From contig CM055096.1 in the NCBI GenBank assembly GCA_029204225.1, positions 685,001-749,000 on the forward strand: DNA of 64,000 nucleotides, given 5' to 3'. Shown here piece by piece: positions 10,885-20,930 of the stretch (position 1 is its first letter; each line of letters begins with the position of its first letter). A model generated the notes under the pieces. That model ran no database searches. It saw only the letters and a list, made by a program, of their open reading frames with translations, and was not told where the DNA came from. Position numbers and translations under genes: made by a program. The stretch comes from Diphasiastrum complanatum. Lineage: Eukaryota; Streptophyta; Lycopodiopsida; Lycopodiales; Lycopodiaceae.

Positions 10885-12510
10885 CTATTGCTCTAGCAAC
10901 TTCAAGCTCTCTTCCTCTTGCAAATGTTTAATCCATTGCCTCATATCCTGATATCTTCTTTTTTCTGTATGAAGATTTGGATATACTCCAGATGCTGTTG
11001 GTATATCAGTTAATGGTATAGAATCAGCAGGTACTGGAACTGCTACAGGTTCTTTCTGCTTCTGTGCTCTGGTAACCACCATCAAGGGTACACCTGGTTC
11101 ATTCTGAGCTGCTGGTCTTTGCTTGATTGTTATCAAATTTACCGGAACTGTAGCCGGTGGTGGCTTCGGTCTTGCTGGACATTCCTTGTAGCAATGTCCA
11201 TAACCACAGTCACGACAGAATGGTACAAATTTGCCTTTGTTTGGACATTCTGCAACTCTATGATTTTCTCCACATGCAAAGCATCCAAGTGGCGCTCTGG
11301 TCCAGTTTCTAAAAGCTTGTTGTTGCGCGGCAACATAAATAGCATACTGTTCTAAAGATCCACCTTCATGATTATTACTGTAGTTCCGTTGCTTGGCACT
11401 TCTGTAAGGTTCTGGTTCCATCAAATTGGCAGGAGGAGCAGATTGCGTTTGTGGGTCTGGTAAGGCTAATCGTTCCGGGTATCCAAGAGCAGATTGACGA
11501 GGTCTAGCTGTCGGATTTCCTCCATAAAGTGGTTCTCGATATCCCATCTTGGCATATCGTTGCTGAATTATCCGAGGATTGAAGTTGCAAAAAGCGGTCT
11601 CATGATCAGACGAATTACACAAATGGCATATACTGATTTCCATTCGTTTTTTCAATTGAGGACACTCATTCACTGTGTGATTTCCCGTACAGATGGAACA
11701 CCAGACATTTTCCTTGATAGGAAAAGTCTTTGCAAACTTCTCAGGTTCCTTGTTCGCTTGTCCATGGAAATCTTCCAATGCTTTGATCTTCTCATCAAAT
11801 TGCGACTGCAACTTTTCCATCTGTTTCTGCTGGTTCTCTCCAAGTTTCTCGAACTCATTGAGCATCATCTCTGCAGTAGCGTTGACATTCGTTGATGCAA
11901 TAGTGGTGGATGTCATAGTGGTCTGCCTTGCTGTATAAGGCAACATACTGATATTCGGCTCATCGTTTGAATCTTCATCCTCCTCCCGAATTGCATCGTC
12001 CATAGCGTTTTGCAAAATTGCATACTCATTGTGGCGTTTCAGCTCACGTCTGATCCTTTTAGGTAGACCTGACAAAAACCACATAATCATGGCATTTTCG
12101 TTAATCAACTCGGTTCCCACTAAGATCTGAGGCGTTTTACCCGTTCAATGTAATCTCGAACCATTTCTCACTTTCCCATTTTAATTTTACTTAAAAGTAG
12201 GAAAGGGTCTTCCATAAACTTTCGAGGTTTGAACCGTGTGATAAGGGCTCATTTGACAGTTTCCCAATCTGTACGCTCAGTTTCATCTTGATTATAGTAC
12301 CAATATTGTGCTGCACCTGTTAAGGCCATTGGAAATAGCTTAAGTTTATCCTAGGAAAAAACTTCGCCATAAACTTCACAAGATTCAAAATAGATCTGAA
12401 GAAATCTAACTGGATCTGTTAATCTATTGTATTTCGATAGATCCAAACGGAGTGCTCTCCTAACTAAGATTGGATTGACTTCCTAAGGAGCACCTCCAGG
12501 GGCTGCCATC
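10885..12510 (-). pseudogene. Gypsy gag pseudogene with four zinc knuckles
   Basis: The frame starts MAAPGGAP at about 12510 and includes the capsid-type block FLQIYFESCEVYGEVF and ALTGAAQYWYYNQDE (retrotransposon gag family). Stops at 12483-12485, 12351-12353 and 12249-12251 fit CAG to TAG or CGA to TGA. After a frameshift near 12130 a 411-codon frame runs from 12120 to 10885. It holds MWFLSGLPKRIRRELKRHNE, a coiled-coil-like Gln/Lys segment and four Cys/His knuckles: CSICTGNHTVNEC, CHLCNSSDHETAFC, CFACGENHRVAEC and the shorter CRDCGYGHCYKEC. Four knuckles is more than the one or two usual in plant gypsy gag. Confidence 0.85.
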
Positions 12511-12781
12511 TTTACAGATTAGATCAAGCAGACAATGAGATTGGATCTAAATTTTCAATCAGGAACTATCTCAGATCAGATCTGCTAGATCTGTTCCACT
12601 TTGACGAGAATCAGATTCCTATACCGTGAAAAAGATTCCTAAGATCAACCATTCGACACTTCTCTAAAATGAAAAAATGCTCAGAATCAGAATCAGACTG
12701 TATCAGATTTGACCCAAAATTTGACAGAGACTTGATCTGGAAAATCAGAACCTAAAAATAGAACTGGCGAAGGTTAACTCT

Positions 12782-13505
12782 GTTTCTTTCCTTGCCTATC
12801 CTCAACCCAAGATCTAATCAATCTAGCATCAAGGAGATGAAGTTAGTTGTCACGCGTAGGTTCGTTCCCATGAGAGCGATAGCATATCTCAGAATTCAGC
12901 ATGAATGGAAGATCCACATCTAACTCTAACATCCATTAACCCTAAGCATTAACACTAAGATCCACAATGAAGATAGCTTACTATTTCTCTCTCTCTCCCT
13001 TTCTCTCTCATAAACAGTATAAAAACATGCAGTCCCAATAATCTCAGATCCAACAATTAGCAAACACAATAAAAGCATGAGGGATGGAGGAAAAGTGATC
13101 AAGAGCAAGGACATTCATTAATCCATTTCACAAGAGAACCAATCTGATTTATTGAAATGAAGATATGTACATGTGTAGCAAACTCGAGTTGGTCCCTTTT
13201 TATAATGGAAAGAAGGACCCTGGCCTCAGAATCCTATTGGTCCATTTCTGCCTCCCTAATTATTCAAATTTAAAAAGGAGTGGGAACCATCCAAAATTGG
13301 ACGGAAACCCAACTTTATTCACTAACTTGACATTTAGGCCTGCGACATTAAAAGTCCCGCAAAAGGCCTAAAGTCCTTTTATTAACTTTTAACTAATCAA
13401 ATAACTATGTGATCATCAGGTTGGACTTACACACGCAAGGTGCCAAATCCCTCTCACTTATTAACTAGGGTTAGGGTTGCCTCGGGATCCGCAAACCCTC
13501 CAACA
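12782..13505 (-). repeat. 5' LTR of the gypsy element
   Basis: The minus-strand LTR starts TGTTGGAGGG at 13505. It contains a TATA-like box (minus-strand TTATAAAAAGGG, about 13196-13207) and matches the left LTR from 13312 down to 12782. The inner end reads GAAACAGAG instead of GAAACCCACTACA, so about 8 terminal bases were lost. The ~190 bp at 13313-13505 have no counterpart in the left LTR. Confidence 0.85.
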
Positions 13506-13665
13506 CGGAGACAGTGTCCCACTCATACTCATGTACGACATCACGAGGAGACTTCATCCTCCTGTACGACATCAACGACCACCAATTTTCCTTCATGCTG
13601 CAACCCATATTACATCTTTCTATAGCATCAGCAGGACAGGATTGGACGATAGTGTCATACCTTAT
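13506..13665 (+). mobile_element. LINE-I copy, middle part, resuming after the gypsy insertion
   Basis: It begins with the second CGGAG and continues 'acagtgtcccac', matching the LINE at 32730 (acagtgtacttcccac). The rest (cgacatcaacgaccacc, cccatattacatctttct) matches other LINE-I 3' ends such as 32275-32330. It stops near 13665, where a copia gag fragment begins. Confidence 0.8.
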
Positions 13666-13935
13666 TTCTTTTGAAAGCATTTGTTGTTGTTCAAAGGAGT
13701 GCTTTGTGCATTGAAACAGGTTGAAAGAGAAGATCAAGTCATTGCTACATGGCAACCTCAATTGGAGTCATGTTGGAAGCCAATGATAGGCTTACCTCAA
13801 GTAACTATTCATTGTGGAAAGTGAGGATGGAGTCACTTTTTGAGATGAATGATGTTTTGGATATTGTTGTAGGTTTGGAGGAGAGACCAGCAACACAACA
13901 AGATCAAATGAGGTATGACAAGGTTTTTGTTTTTT
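13666..13935 (+). mobile_element. Ty1/copia gag N-terminal fragment inside the LINE 3' UTR
   Basis: From ATG 13749 the frame reads MATSIGVMLEANDRLTSSNY, SLWKVRMESLFEMNDVLDIV and GLEERPATQQDQMRYDKVF. This is the N-terminal motif of plant copia gag (NYxxWKxxMxxLF). After about 13925 it runs into a T tract and unrelated sequence. The family could be the same as the copia at 42131, which begins where this one leaves off, but they cannot be aligned directly because they do not overlap. Confidence 0.75.
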
Positions 13936-14033
13936 TTAAAATCCGGCTTGAACCGAAATCCGGTTCGAACAGGCTCCGAATGGTTCGAACAGTTCGAACC
14001 ATGGTTCGAGGTTTGAACTGCGATTCGTGCAAT
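13936..14033. repeat. Cluster of GGTTCGAA-type words
   Basis: About 95 bases dense in direct and inverted copies of (A)ACCGG/GGTTCGAAC (for example 13963, 13981, 13990, 13996, 14004). Several resemble the pol III B box, but no A box or cloverleaf is present. Origin unknown. Confidence 0.5.
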
Positions 14034-14158
14034 TATGCTTAGATCTGTTATTTTTGTTATCGTTTTGGAGACGTTTCATACGCTCCCATTTTTACCTCAT
14101 ACTTGTCATGTACATGTACTAGTCTTATATGCCTTTTGGCATGGAAAAGACATCAATA

Positions 14159-14231
<73 letters not shown>
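14034..14231 (+). mobile_element. LINE-I copy, 3' terminal part
   Basis: Contains 'ttttggagacgtttcatacgctccc', hairpin ATGCC-TTTT-GGCAT, GACATCAATAAAG and (TC)n to 14231. This closes the LINE that started at 4617 and was split by the gypsy element and the copia fragment. Confidence 0.85.
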
Positions 14232-14232
<1 letters not shown>

Positions 14233-14499
14233 GTGATGGTGAACCCAACTATGGTGATGGTGCCCTGATTCTGCAGCCAAATTGGGTGCAAGTCTCTAAC
14301 GCGTTTTTCAGGTATTTTTGCAGCCCTCTAGCCCACACGTTTCAGGTGTTTCAGGTGGCAGCTTATTTTGGGCGCAAATCAAAGCGTTTTTGCAGCCAGA
14401 TTGGGCGCAATCTTTTCCAAGTCTTGTCAGCGCATTTTTCTTGCTAGTTTCGCTAGTCTTGTCTGATTCTCCCTCCACGCTCTATCCTTGCTGGAAATA

Positions 14500-15042
14500 A
14501 TGGAACCAAAAGACCTTGATACACCCTCAGCTCTTCCTCCTCCCTCACCTAGTCCCTCTACTCCTCAGTTTGTCATATCTAAAGCCTCACCTGTCACTAT
14601 ACCTCGCTCTATCCTACCGGAAGACATTCACTATCGTGTAGGGCACTTGTATGCACTATTTTCAGAAGGTGCAAAGTGAAAACGCAACAATAAAATTGGA
14701 GGTCAAAAAGTTGCGGGATGAGATCTGCCAACTGCAAACATCCATACCTTCATCTACTACAGATCTTGTAGAAACGTCTAACAAGATTTCCAACCTCGAA
14801 AAACAAGTGGAAGAGACGAAAACATGGGCAGCACTGTTCAAGAACGATAATGGTATGGTAGATTTGCCTTCGAATGTTTCAATTGACTCACGACAAGAAA
14901 GTGTGTTTTTGGAGCAAGAAAAAGAGTCAAAAAAGCTCTTAATGTTAGAGTGAGAGGCATTCCGAATGCTGGAAAACCGCTAGAGGAGGCCAGGGATTTA
15001 CTTGTCAATAAGCTTTCACACACAATTGAAGGGTTTGAAACC
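14500..15042 (+). pseudogene. LINE-II ORF1 pseudogene
   Basis: The ATG at 14500 gives MEPKDLDTPSALPPPSPSPS with a Pro/Ser-rich head, like the heads of the ORF1s at 25907 and 34455. A frameshift near 14670 leads to a coiled-coil segment (ENATIKLEVKKLRDEICQL, NKISNLEKQVEETKTWAALF). A second frameshift leads to KKALNVRVRGIPNAGKP, the RRM-like start shared by all ORF1s here. The copy stops at about TIEGFET (15042), where a deletion joins it to the ORF2 linker. ORF1 of such LINEs is an RNA-binding nucleoprotein subunit. Confidence 0.75.
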
Positions 15043-17251
15043 CAAGACCGCTAAGCCGAGAGTTTCCTTTCGTGCACAGCTCATCCCACAATACACCCTC
15101 ACGCTCAACACTCTTCTGCAAGATTTTCCCTTCTCCTCTTCTGTTGAGCAACATGCTAGCTTCTTGTCACATTCCCTCATACAAGCCGCCACCCAGGCCT
15201 TTCCCCATAAGACATATTCCACTCACCGAACCTATAACCAATGGTATGATCATGATTGCCACACCTTACAAAACAGGTGGTATTCGCCATGCATCGCTCT
15301 CCTAATCTTTTGGTGCAAGTACAGAAGCGGTATCGTCATGTAGTCAATAAAAAGAAAAAAGCCTATCTAACAAGAGATCGTCAGAAGCTCATAGACTCCC
15401 TTTTCTCTTCCTTCGCTCTGTTCTGGAAACTCTTTTCTAAGAAGTCTTCTTTCATTTCACCAATTGATATCAACTCTTGGGTGGAATATGCTACTCGCTT
15501 ATACACTACAGATGCCCCCCCATCCCTATCACTCGATCCGCTACATTCTCTCTTTTTACCTCTGACCAAATCGAATCTACGATTAGAAAAGCCCAACCCC
15601 ATAAAGCAAAAGACGTTGACTCACTTAACTCAGACTTCCTCAAACCTGTCTCCCGACTTCTCTTTCTTTACATTGCCCACACTTTTAACATGGCTGTTAC
15701 TTATGGCTTCCCAACCAACTGGTACACAAATCTCCTCCATCCCATCCTCAAGGTTGGCGACCCAATGAATGTCGATAACTACCGCACTCTCATGATCAGC
15801 CACACGATGGCGAAGCTTTATGGCTCAGTTCTACAATCTATGGTTGGATCCCAGGCGGAGTCAGATGACTTATTTGCTCTTGGACAGGCTGGCTTTAGAC
15901 CCGGATATTCTACTATTGATCATGCATTTGTCCTACGGTGCATCATAGATGAGGCTCGACATCGGAGACGGAGAGTATATTGCTGCTTTGTGGATTTCCA
16001 CAAGGCCTTTGATTCAGTTCCACGGCACCTGCTACTTCAGCGCTTATCCTCACTTGGTTTTTCACAGGATATCATTATGGCTATCAGCACCTTATATGAG
16101 TATTAGCACGCTTCAAAGATGGCAGCAGTTGGTCGTCTTTTATCCAGAGCACAGTTGGGGTCAAGCAGGGATGCCCACTCTCTCCCACTCTTTTTGCATT
16201 GTACATTGATGATCTAGAGCGGATCATCAAGGAGGGTGGTGATGGATGTCCACTTGCTGATGTTATTATTCCTATCCTACTGTACGCAGACGATGTGGCA
16301 TTGTTATCCTCTTCCCATGGTGGTAGAGGCTTTGTTTCAGATTGTTACCTTCCTACATCGACTTGAGACCATGGATACTCACAGATACGAGCAGCGCTTA
16401 CCTCTTCTCGAGCTATAGTTGGACAACAGGCTAGATCTTCCTAGTATGGTGACGTGGCTACCTTCTTCCAGGCAAGGGGCTTCTCGATGCTGGATCTCCC
16501 ACAGGGAACTCATGCATTTATCAGACAACAGTTGTATCGTAGCTATTGCCACATAGTATGGGATCGTCCTGATCATGACAGGGTCAAGCTTATCTTTTAT
16601 GGCGCACATATCTTACACAGAGATAGTCTGGGACTCCCTATTAGACCTTTATATCTATCTCTTCCTCTTTCTTTTGGGCTCCGATATAGGCTGGAACAGC
16701 TACAAGTCTCTTCACACCAGCTTGCTATTGAGACAGGCAGATATTTAGGCATTTCGAGAGAGCATCGGATCTGCCAGATATGCACATTGGGTGTAGTGGA
16801 GCATGAGTTCCATTTTATCTTCACATGCCCTACATACTATGAGATACGTGGTCGATATCATTGTTTATACTGGGACACCCCCATTACCCTCAGTAACTTT
16901 TTGGAGTACTAGGATCCCAGATGTGTTGGCCTTTTACTACGAGAGATGCTTACGTTGAGAGCCTCTTTGATACCTTCAGAGAATACTACTGATTATGGCC
17001 AGCCTCTTATCACTAGCTTCTTTCAGAAGCGTGAGCGCGATGACCTATCAGATGATGAGGCAGTCATACCAGTGAGGGCGAAGGCCCAGCGTACTCAGCC
17101 ACCACCTCCTGCCAGATCTACACGAGCCTCCACAGCTACCAGAGCTCCTCGACACCAGCCACGGATCACAGCTTCTATGGGTATCAGACGTTTTTTCAAA
17201 GATTGTTATTTTATTCTTCCTTTTTACTTCCTCGGCAGAGCAGGTGGTTAA
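15043..17251 (+). pseudogene. LINE-II ORF2 pseudogene lacking EN
   Basis: Begins in the post-EN linker (FSSSVEQHASFLSHSLIQAA, YNQWYDHDCHTLQN), then RT: WYTNLLHPILKVGDPMNVDN, LGQAGFRPGYSTIDHAF, motif A CCFVDFHKAFDSVPRH, TAG at about 16105, then in other frames motif B GVKQGCPLSPTLFALYIDDL and motif C LLYADDVALLSS. After a deletion the C-terminus continues with a stop near 16443, FGLRYRLEQLQVSSHQLAIE, zinc knuckle CQICTLGVVEHEFHFIFTC (CX2CX9HX4C) and QPLITSFFQKRERDD at 17000 onwards. A second RRFFKD-like motif follows about 60 residues later. Confidence 0.85.
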
Positions 17252-17434
17252 GCTCTTGCACATGTACCCTCTTTAGAGTTGGAGATTAAGCTCTTATATG
17301 TTTTTTATGACTCGGTTTTTATGATGTCCGACATGGACAATGTTCCTACGAGATATGTACTTATTTCTTCTGTCTTATGTGCCCTTGGGCACCCAACAGA
17401 CATTAATATAATTTCTTCTTCTTCTTCTTCTCTT

Positions 17435-17900
17435 TGTCTAGCTTGTTGGCCACACTCTACCAGATTCACTTGTGACCCACACAGTGGACACAGTGTTGTC
17501 GACCATCTCATGGGGTCACCAGCTTTAATCCCACTCATGTCTGATTTCCACATTCTTCCCACCACCCTCTCTGATCACTCCTTCCTATCTTTCAATATGG
17601 CCTCCATCCCGGCTTCCCAACCACCCAATATTCCACTCAAACCCAAGTACACTTTTGATCGTTCCTACATCAAGACATACTAGGAGGCCGTCAACTCATT
17701 TCTTGGTCGTTTTCCGCACCACACACTGTTGCACACTACACCACAGACCATATCTTCACCCTTCTGGCCATTACTGAGGACGCTAGCGGGTCCATTGTTG
17801 TTTTGTTGACTTCAGATAAGCCTTCGACTCTGTTCCACGACCCCTTCTCATTCAACGTCTACGTGATCTTGGTTTTTCTACTGACACGATCTTGGCAGAT
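17435..17900 (+). mobile_element. LINE-I fragment, internally deleted and lacking its 3' end
   Basis: Starts after the (TTC)n tail. Encodes the end of EN (SGHSVVDHLMGSPALIPL, TLSDHSFLSFNM), then jumps near 17725 to a decayed RT piece (YTTDHIFTLLAITEDAS, ..AFDSVPRPLLIQRLRDLGFSTD in broken frames). It ends abruptly at about 17900 where an LTR begins. There is no hairpin or TC tail. Confidence 0.7.
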
Positions 17901-17910
17901 TCTCCCCATG

Positions 17911-18302
17911 AGTTAAGAGTGTTTTTTAGAAAGTTTTATTTTCACATTTATTTCCAATTGATTATTACCAAAGCTTGTGCTTGGGGCCTTTTCATCTAGT
18001 TTTTTAGGACATATTAATTTTTTTATTCCACAAAGGGCCTCTAGATAGTATATAGGGCTATAATTTAGTCATCAAATGGCTTATGATTTGGTATTGCTTG
18101 GGCTCTTCATGGGAGAACCTTTTGCTATTGCTTGCAAGGCTTTAGTCATTGATTATATCAGATGCTCTTCAGCCATTCTTCATGGGAGGTTGCTTGACTG
18201 TCTTTTACAGTCATTATGCTCCATTAATATCAATATCCATAGATTGAGTCTATACCTCAACACATTTCCAAGGATTGGAAACCTAGTTGAGAACACGTAA
18301 CT
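17911..18302 (+). repeat. Solo or partial LTR with AGTTA...TAACT ends
   Basis: Starts AGTTAAGAGTG and ends ACACGTAACT. The 3' half (ggtattgcttgggctcttcatgggagaacc) closely resembles the minus-strand LTR at 57032-57498 (ggtactgcttggggtcttcgtgggagaacc). A TATA-like stretch is at about 18046-18060. It is followed by TGGTCATGG, which may be a weak PBS remnant; no matching 5-bp TSD is visible. Confidence 0.65.
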
Positions 18303-19296
18303 TGGTCATGGTTTCTTTATGACCTGAAAACCAGAAAAATAAAGGAAAAACCAAAAAATGTAGAGCTACTTTACATATATATAGTTTATATAGCATAAAT
18401 ACAATACTCATCCTCTATTTCGTTTGTATAATGTGTGATTTCAAAATACAAATGTGCACAAAATATCAAGTCCTTAAGTGCATGAATATATACGTCAATA
18501 TGATGATATGGCATTCTCGTTCTTGTTCCCATTTTCTTAGAGATGTTTTTGTTCCTTGTTTCCATTTCCAATCTTGTCCGATCCAGTTCCCTGATCACTA
18601 TGCTTCTTAAAAACCAATGAGTTATATATGATCTCAACCCCCTAGTCTTGCGACTCACGTAACTAAATCTGAGCTAGGTGTGTAGTTCAATTGCTAGTGA
18701 ATACCAAATATGTCAGTTAACTAACCCTCGTGGCAACCAGTCAGTGAATACCAAATATGTCAGTCAACTAACCCTCATGGCAACCAGTCCATTTGGGTTT
18801 AAATTTGGTCCATAATCAGGCCCATAACAACAACCATGCAATTAGCTAAAAAATTGAGCTATAACAGACCCTAGCTCGTCAATATACAAACGAAAGAGAT
18901 TAGAAAGTGATAACAATCTTGCTTCACGCCAATGGTGTTGGTGGATACTAACTTAGAAATACCATCCGCTGATCTTAAGCATCCAAAAACCCTCTCATAT
19001 GGTATAATTCCATAAGTGGTATTTGATTAATCCATTAAACACACTAGCGCTAGCGCTAGTTTTATTTCGAGTTGCAAAAAATGGCATGCGAGTTTGTGAC
19101 TTAATTTGTTGCCTAGTCAGGACAAAGTCATGGATGCAGAACCAATTACACTATACTTAGCTTCCTGCAAACTCCTACACATACAGTAACTAATCTATAT
19201 TGGTTATGTGGGACAAAGCTGATTTACAAGTTGCAACTATTTGTAAAAATAGAAATGCATGACTCTAGTTTTAGGGGAAGAAAATGTGGCTGCTAC
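18303..19296. other. No gene seen
   Basis: AT-rich sequence with many stops on both strands. The only structure I see is the 47-bp tandem duplication at 18696-18789 and a short palindromic 'actagcgctagcgctagttt' at about 19044. Confidence 0.5.
18696..18789. repeat. Tandem repeat, 2 x 47 bp
   Basis: Two adjacent copies of a 47-bp unit starting 'agtgaataccaaatatgtca' (18696 and 18743), differing at about two positions. Confidence 0.85.
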
Positions 19297-19368
19297 CTCA
19301 CGCTTGTCAGCAGTCGCCCTTTCAGTAAATTCCGTCAAACGATTATCACATCTGCTCTTGAACAGAAC
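19297..19368 (-). pseudogene. Isolated exon-like piece, possibly of an EH-domain endocytic protein
   Basis: On the minus strand a 72-bp open block is bracketed by AG (acceptor, 19369-19370) and GT (donor, 19295-19296). It encodes 24 residues: VLFKSRCDNRLTEFTERATADKRE. From memory this is like the region before the coiled coil in plant EH-domain (Eps15/Pan1-like) proteins. I find no neighbouring exons on either side within the window, so it is most likely a captured or stranded exon. Family assignment is a recollection, not an alignment. Confidence 0.35.
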
Positions 19369-19578
19369 CTGTACAAGCAAGCAAAGACAACCAGAAATGT
19401 GTTAATTGAATAGAAAAGAGGCTTCTCTTGCATGCAACCTGAGGGGTACAATATCTGAAAAACCACATCAAAGCTAAATAATTTACAAGTGCTTGACAGG
19501 AAGTGACTTAAAAGAAATTTGCATAGCAACAAGCCTACTCACAATCATGTGCTGGAAGTATGGATGTTTGGAAAAGTA

Positions 19579-19797
19579 TCAAATTAGGAGCAAGGAAAGT
19601 TTTAAATGTGGATGTTGCAGTAGCATAGACGAAACTCGTGCGAATGTAAGACCTTGCCGAGTAGAAATATTGATTACACAATTTTCATAGGTATCAGGAA
19701 GGCTCGACAGGAGAGTCATGATAGCATCTGAATCGTTGATTTCTACGCCATTTGCAGACATCTGTTCAAGAAGATTTTTGAAGTTCAACTGATTCAT
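19579..19797 (-). pseudogene. Ty1/copia gag fragment
   Basis: A 72-codon minus-strand frame with NFKNLLEQMSANGVEINDSD and LLSSLPDTYENCVINIST, the classic copia gag block (LxxxG..i.d.d....LLxSLPxsYe..v). Both ends stop abruptly; no zinc knuckle or pol follows. It is a different gag type from the + strand copia at 42131 (IVLNSLPL). Confidence 0.8.
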
Positions 19798-20378
19798 AAT
19801 CGAATCTGAATGTATTCAAAGCTCTCATACGGAGGCCTTGGAAAGGAAAAAAACATAAAGGAGATGAATGCATGAATGCAAGAATAGACAATCAAGAATG
19901 CAGGGATGAAAGAAGAGTCTGAGGAGCACGAAGACTAACAAACAAGATGAACAAGGATGTAACCACATGGGTGGGTAAAGAAAGGAAGGACATAGGACAA
20001 GTATTGCCAACATAACATCGTCACAAGATACAATATATGGAAAAACTCAAGATGACGATGAGGACATAATCGATGTAAGTTGTTGCATGAAGGCTGTTGA
20101 TCCCAAGCGAAAAAGATTAAATATCCGATCAAAACTCTCACCAGCAAGTGCAAAATCTGAAGTAGTTTGTCTTTGACTCTTACCTCAATCTGAATACTCG
20201 GTAATAGCTAATCTAATGCCTCTTAAGAAGAAGTTTTAAACTTTCTAGTAAATGACTGAAGTTGTGCAAACCTTCCAATATAAGAATCTAAGGAGGAGGA
20301 AGACACTCTGTAACTTGGTAAGGAAAGAATCAGTTGTGTGATAATCCGAGGACTCTATCAATAAGGTAGCTTGAACAC
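19798..20378. other. No gene seen
   Basis: No convincing coding frame or repeat; the short frames here look random. It may include upstream (U3) sequence of the LTR-like unit that follows. Confidence 0.5.
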
Positions 20379-20735
20379 TATAAATAGCTGAGGCTGTGCT
20401 AATTGGAGGCTATTTTAAGTTTGTCTAATTTGGAGCTTTGTGTGTTTTGGAGCTCCTCTTTGAGAGCTTTCTTGGAGATCTTGGTTCATGTGCCTACCAT
20501 CACATGAGAGCTTGATCATGCTCTGCCTTAAGACTTGAAGTATTGAATAATCATTGATAATGAAAACTACTATCTTACCTTGCCTAATTTGGTGAAGGTT
20601 TTTCTGATTTTATCTTGTTTCTTGATTCTTGTCTAGTTTCTTGATTTCTTCCTTTCACCATGCTATTTTTTTATATATGAATCAACTAGATGTTAGGATG
20701 CTATTATTGCCACATGACAATTTTGGTATCAAAGC
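20379..20735 (+). repeat. LTR-like unit A with TATA box and PBS-like end
   Basis: Starts at TATAAATAGCTGAGG and includes 'catgtgcctaccatcacatg', 'agagcttgatcatgctct' and 'cacatgacaatttt', ending in TGGTATCAAAGC (20724-20735). That is one mismatch from the plant tRNA-iMet PBS TGGTATCAGAGC. It aligns along its length with unit B at 20931-21271. The true LTR start lies further left and was not resolved. Confidence 0.65.
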
Positions 20736-20930
20736 ATTAGATCCTTTTGTCATGTTCTGCATATGATTAGCCCATGTGCACAACAATAAGCTTTTGCTAA
20801 ATGTAGGCATGCTGCCAAACTAGAATAAGATTAGCTCAATAAGTTGGTTACTAAAGAGGCTTATAAATATGGTTGTAAGGCCCAAATTAAGCTAATAAGG
20901 CCCCTATTCAAATTAGAGACACAGGACCAA

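Larger units (their letters stand above)
5143..13505 (-). mobile_element. Ty3/gypsy LTR retrotransposon with extra 3' ORF, inserted in a LINE
   Basis: An 8363-bp minus-strand element flanked by the 5-bp target duplication CGGAG (5138-5142 and 13506-13510). Read on the minus strand it starts TGTTGG at 13505 and ends CTACA at 5143, the canonical TG...CA. The order is 5' LTR (right), gag, linker, pol (RT, RNase H, integrase), an extra ORF, 3' LTR (left). The shared part of the two LTRs is about 530-550 bp and closely similar. Both inner LTR edges are abnormal: the left copy stops matching at about 5697, and the right copy lacks the last ~8 bases and shows no recognisable PBS beside 12782. All coding regions contain stops. 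Confidence 0.93.
14232..17434 (+). mobile_element. LINE-II copy with 5' UTR, internally deleted
   Basis: Starts directly after a (TC)n tract and ends at hairpin GTGCCC-TT-GGGCAC (about 17381-17394), CAGACATTAATATAATTTC and (TTC)n. The 14232-14499 part is a 5' UTR with repeated 'ttttgcagcc' / 'gggcgcaa' words. A deletion at about 15042 removes the end of ORF1 and the entire EN domain; another near 16320 removes the sequence between RT motif C and the thumb. Confidence 0.85.

Noticed and set aside
13465-13482. Telomere-like repeat (agggttagggtt)
   Set aside because: Only one and a half units, and it is simply part of the gypsy LTR near its TGTTGG end.
5143-13505. Chromodomain or Ogre/Athila assignment for the minus-strand gypsy element
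   Set aside because: No chromodomain motif after integrase and no Athila/Tat type PBS (TGGCGCC) beside the LTR; the lineage was left open.
13936-14033. tRNA or SINE promoter at the GGTTCGAA cluster
   Set aside because: Several B-box-like words but no A box at a suitable distance and no cloverleaf pairing.
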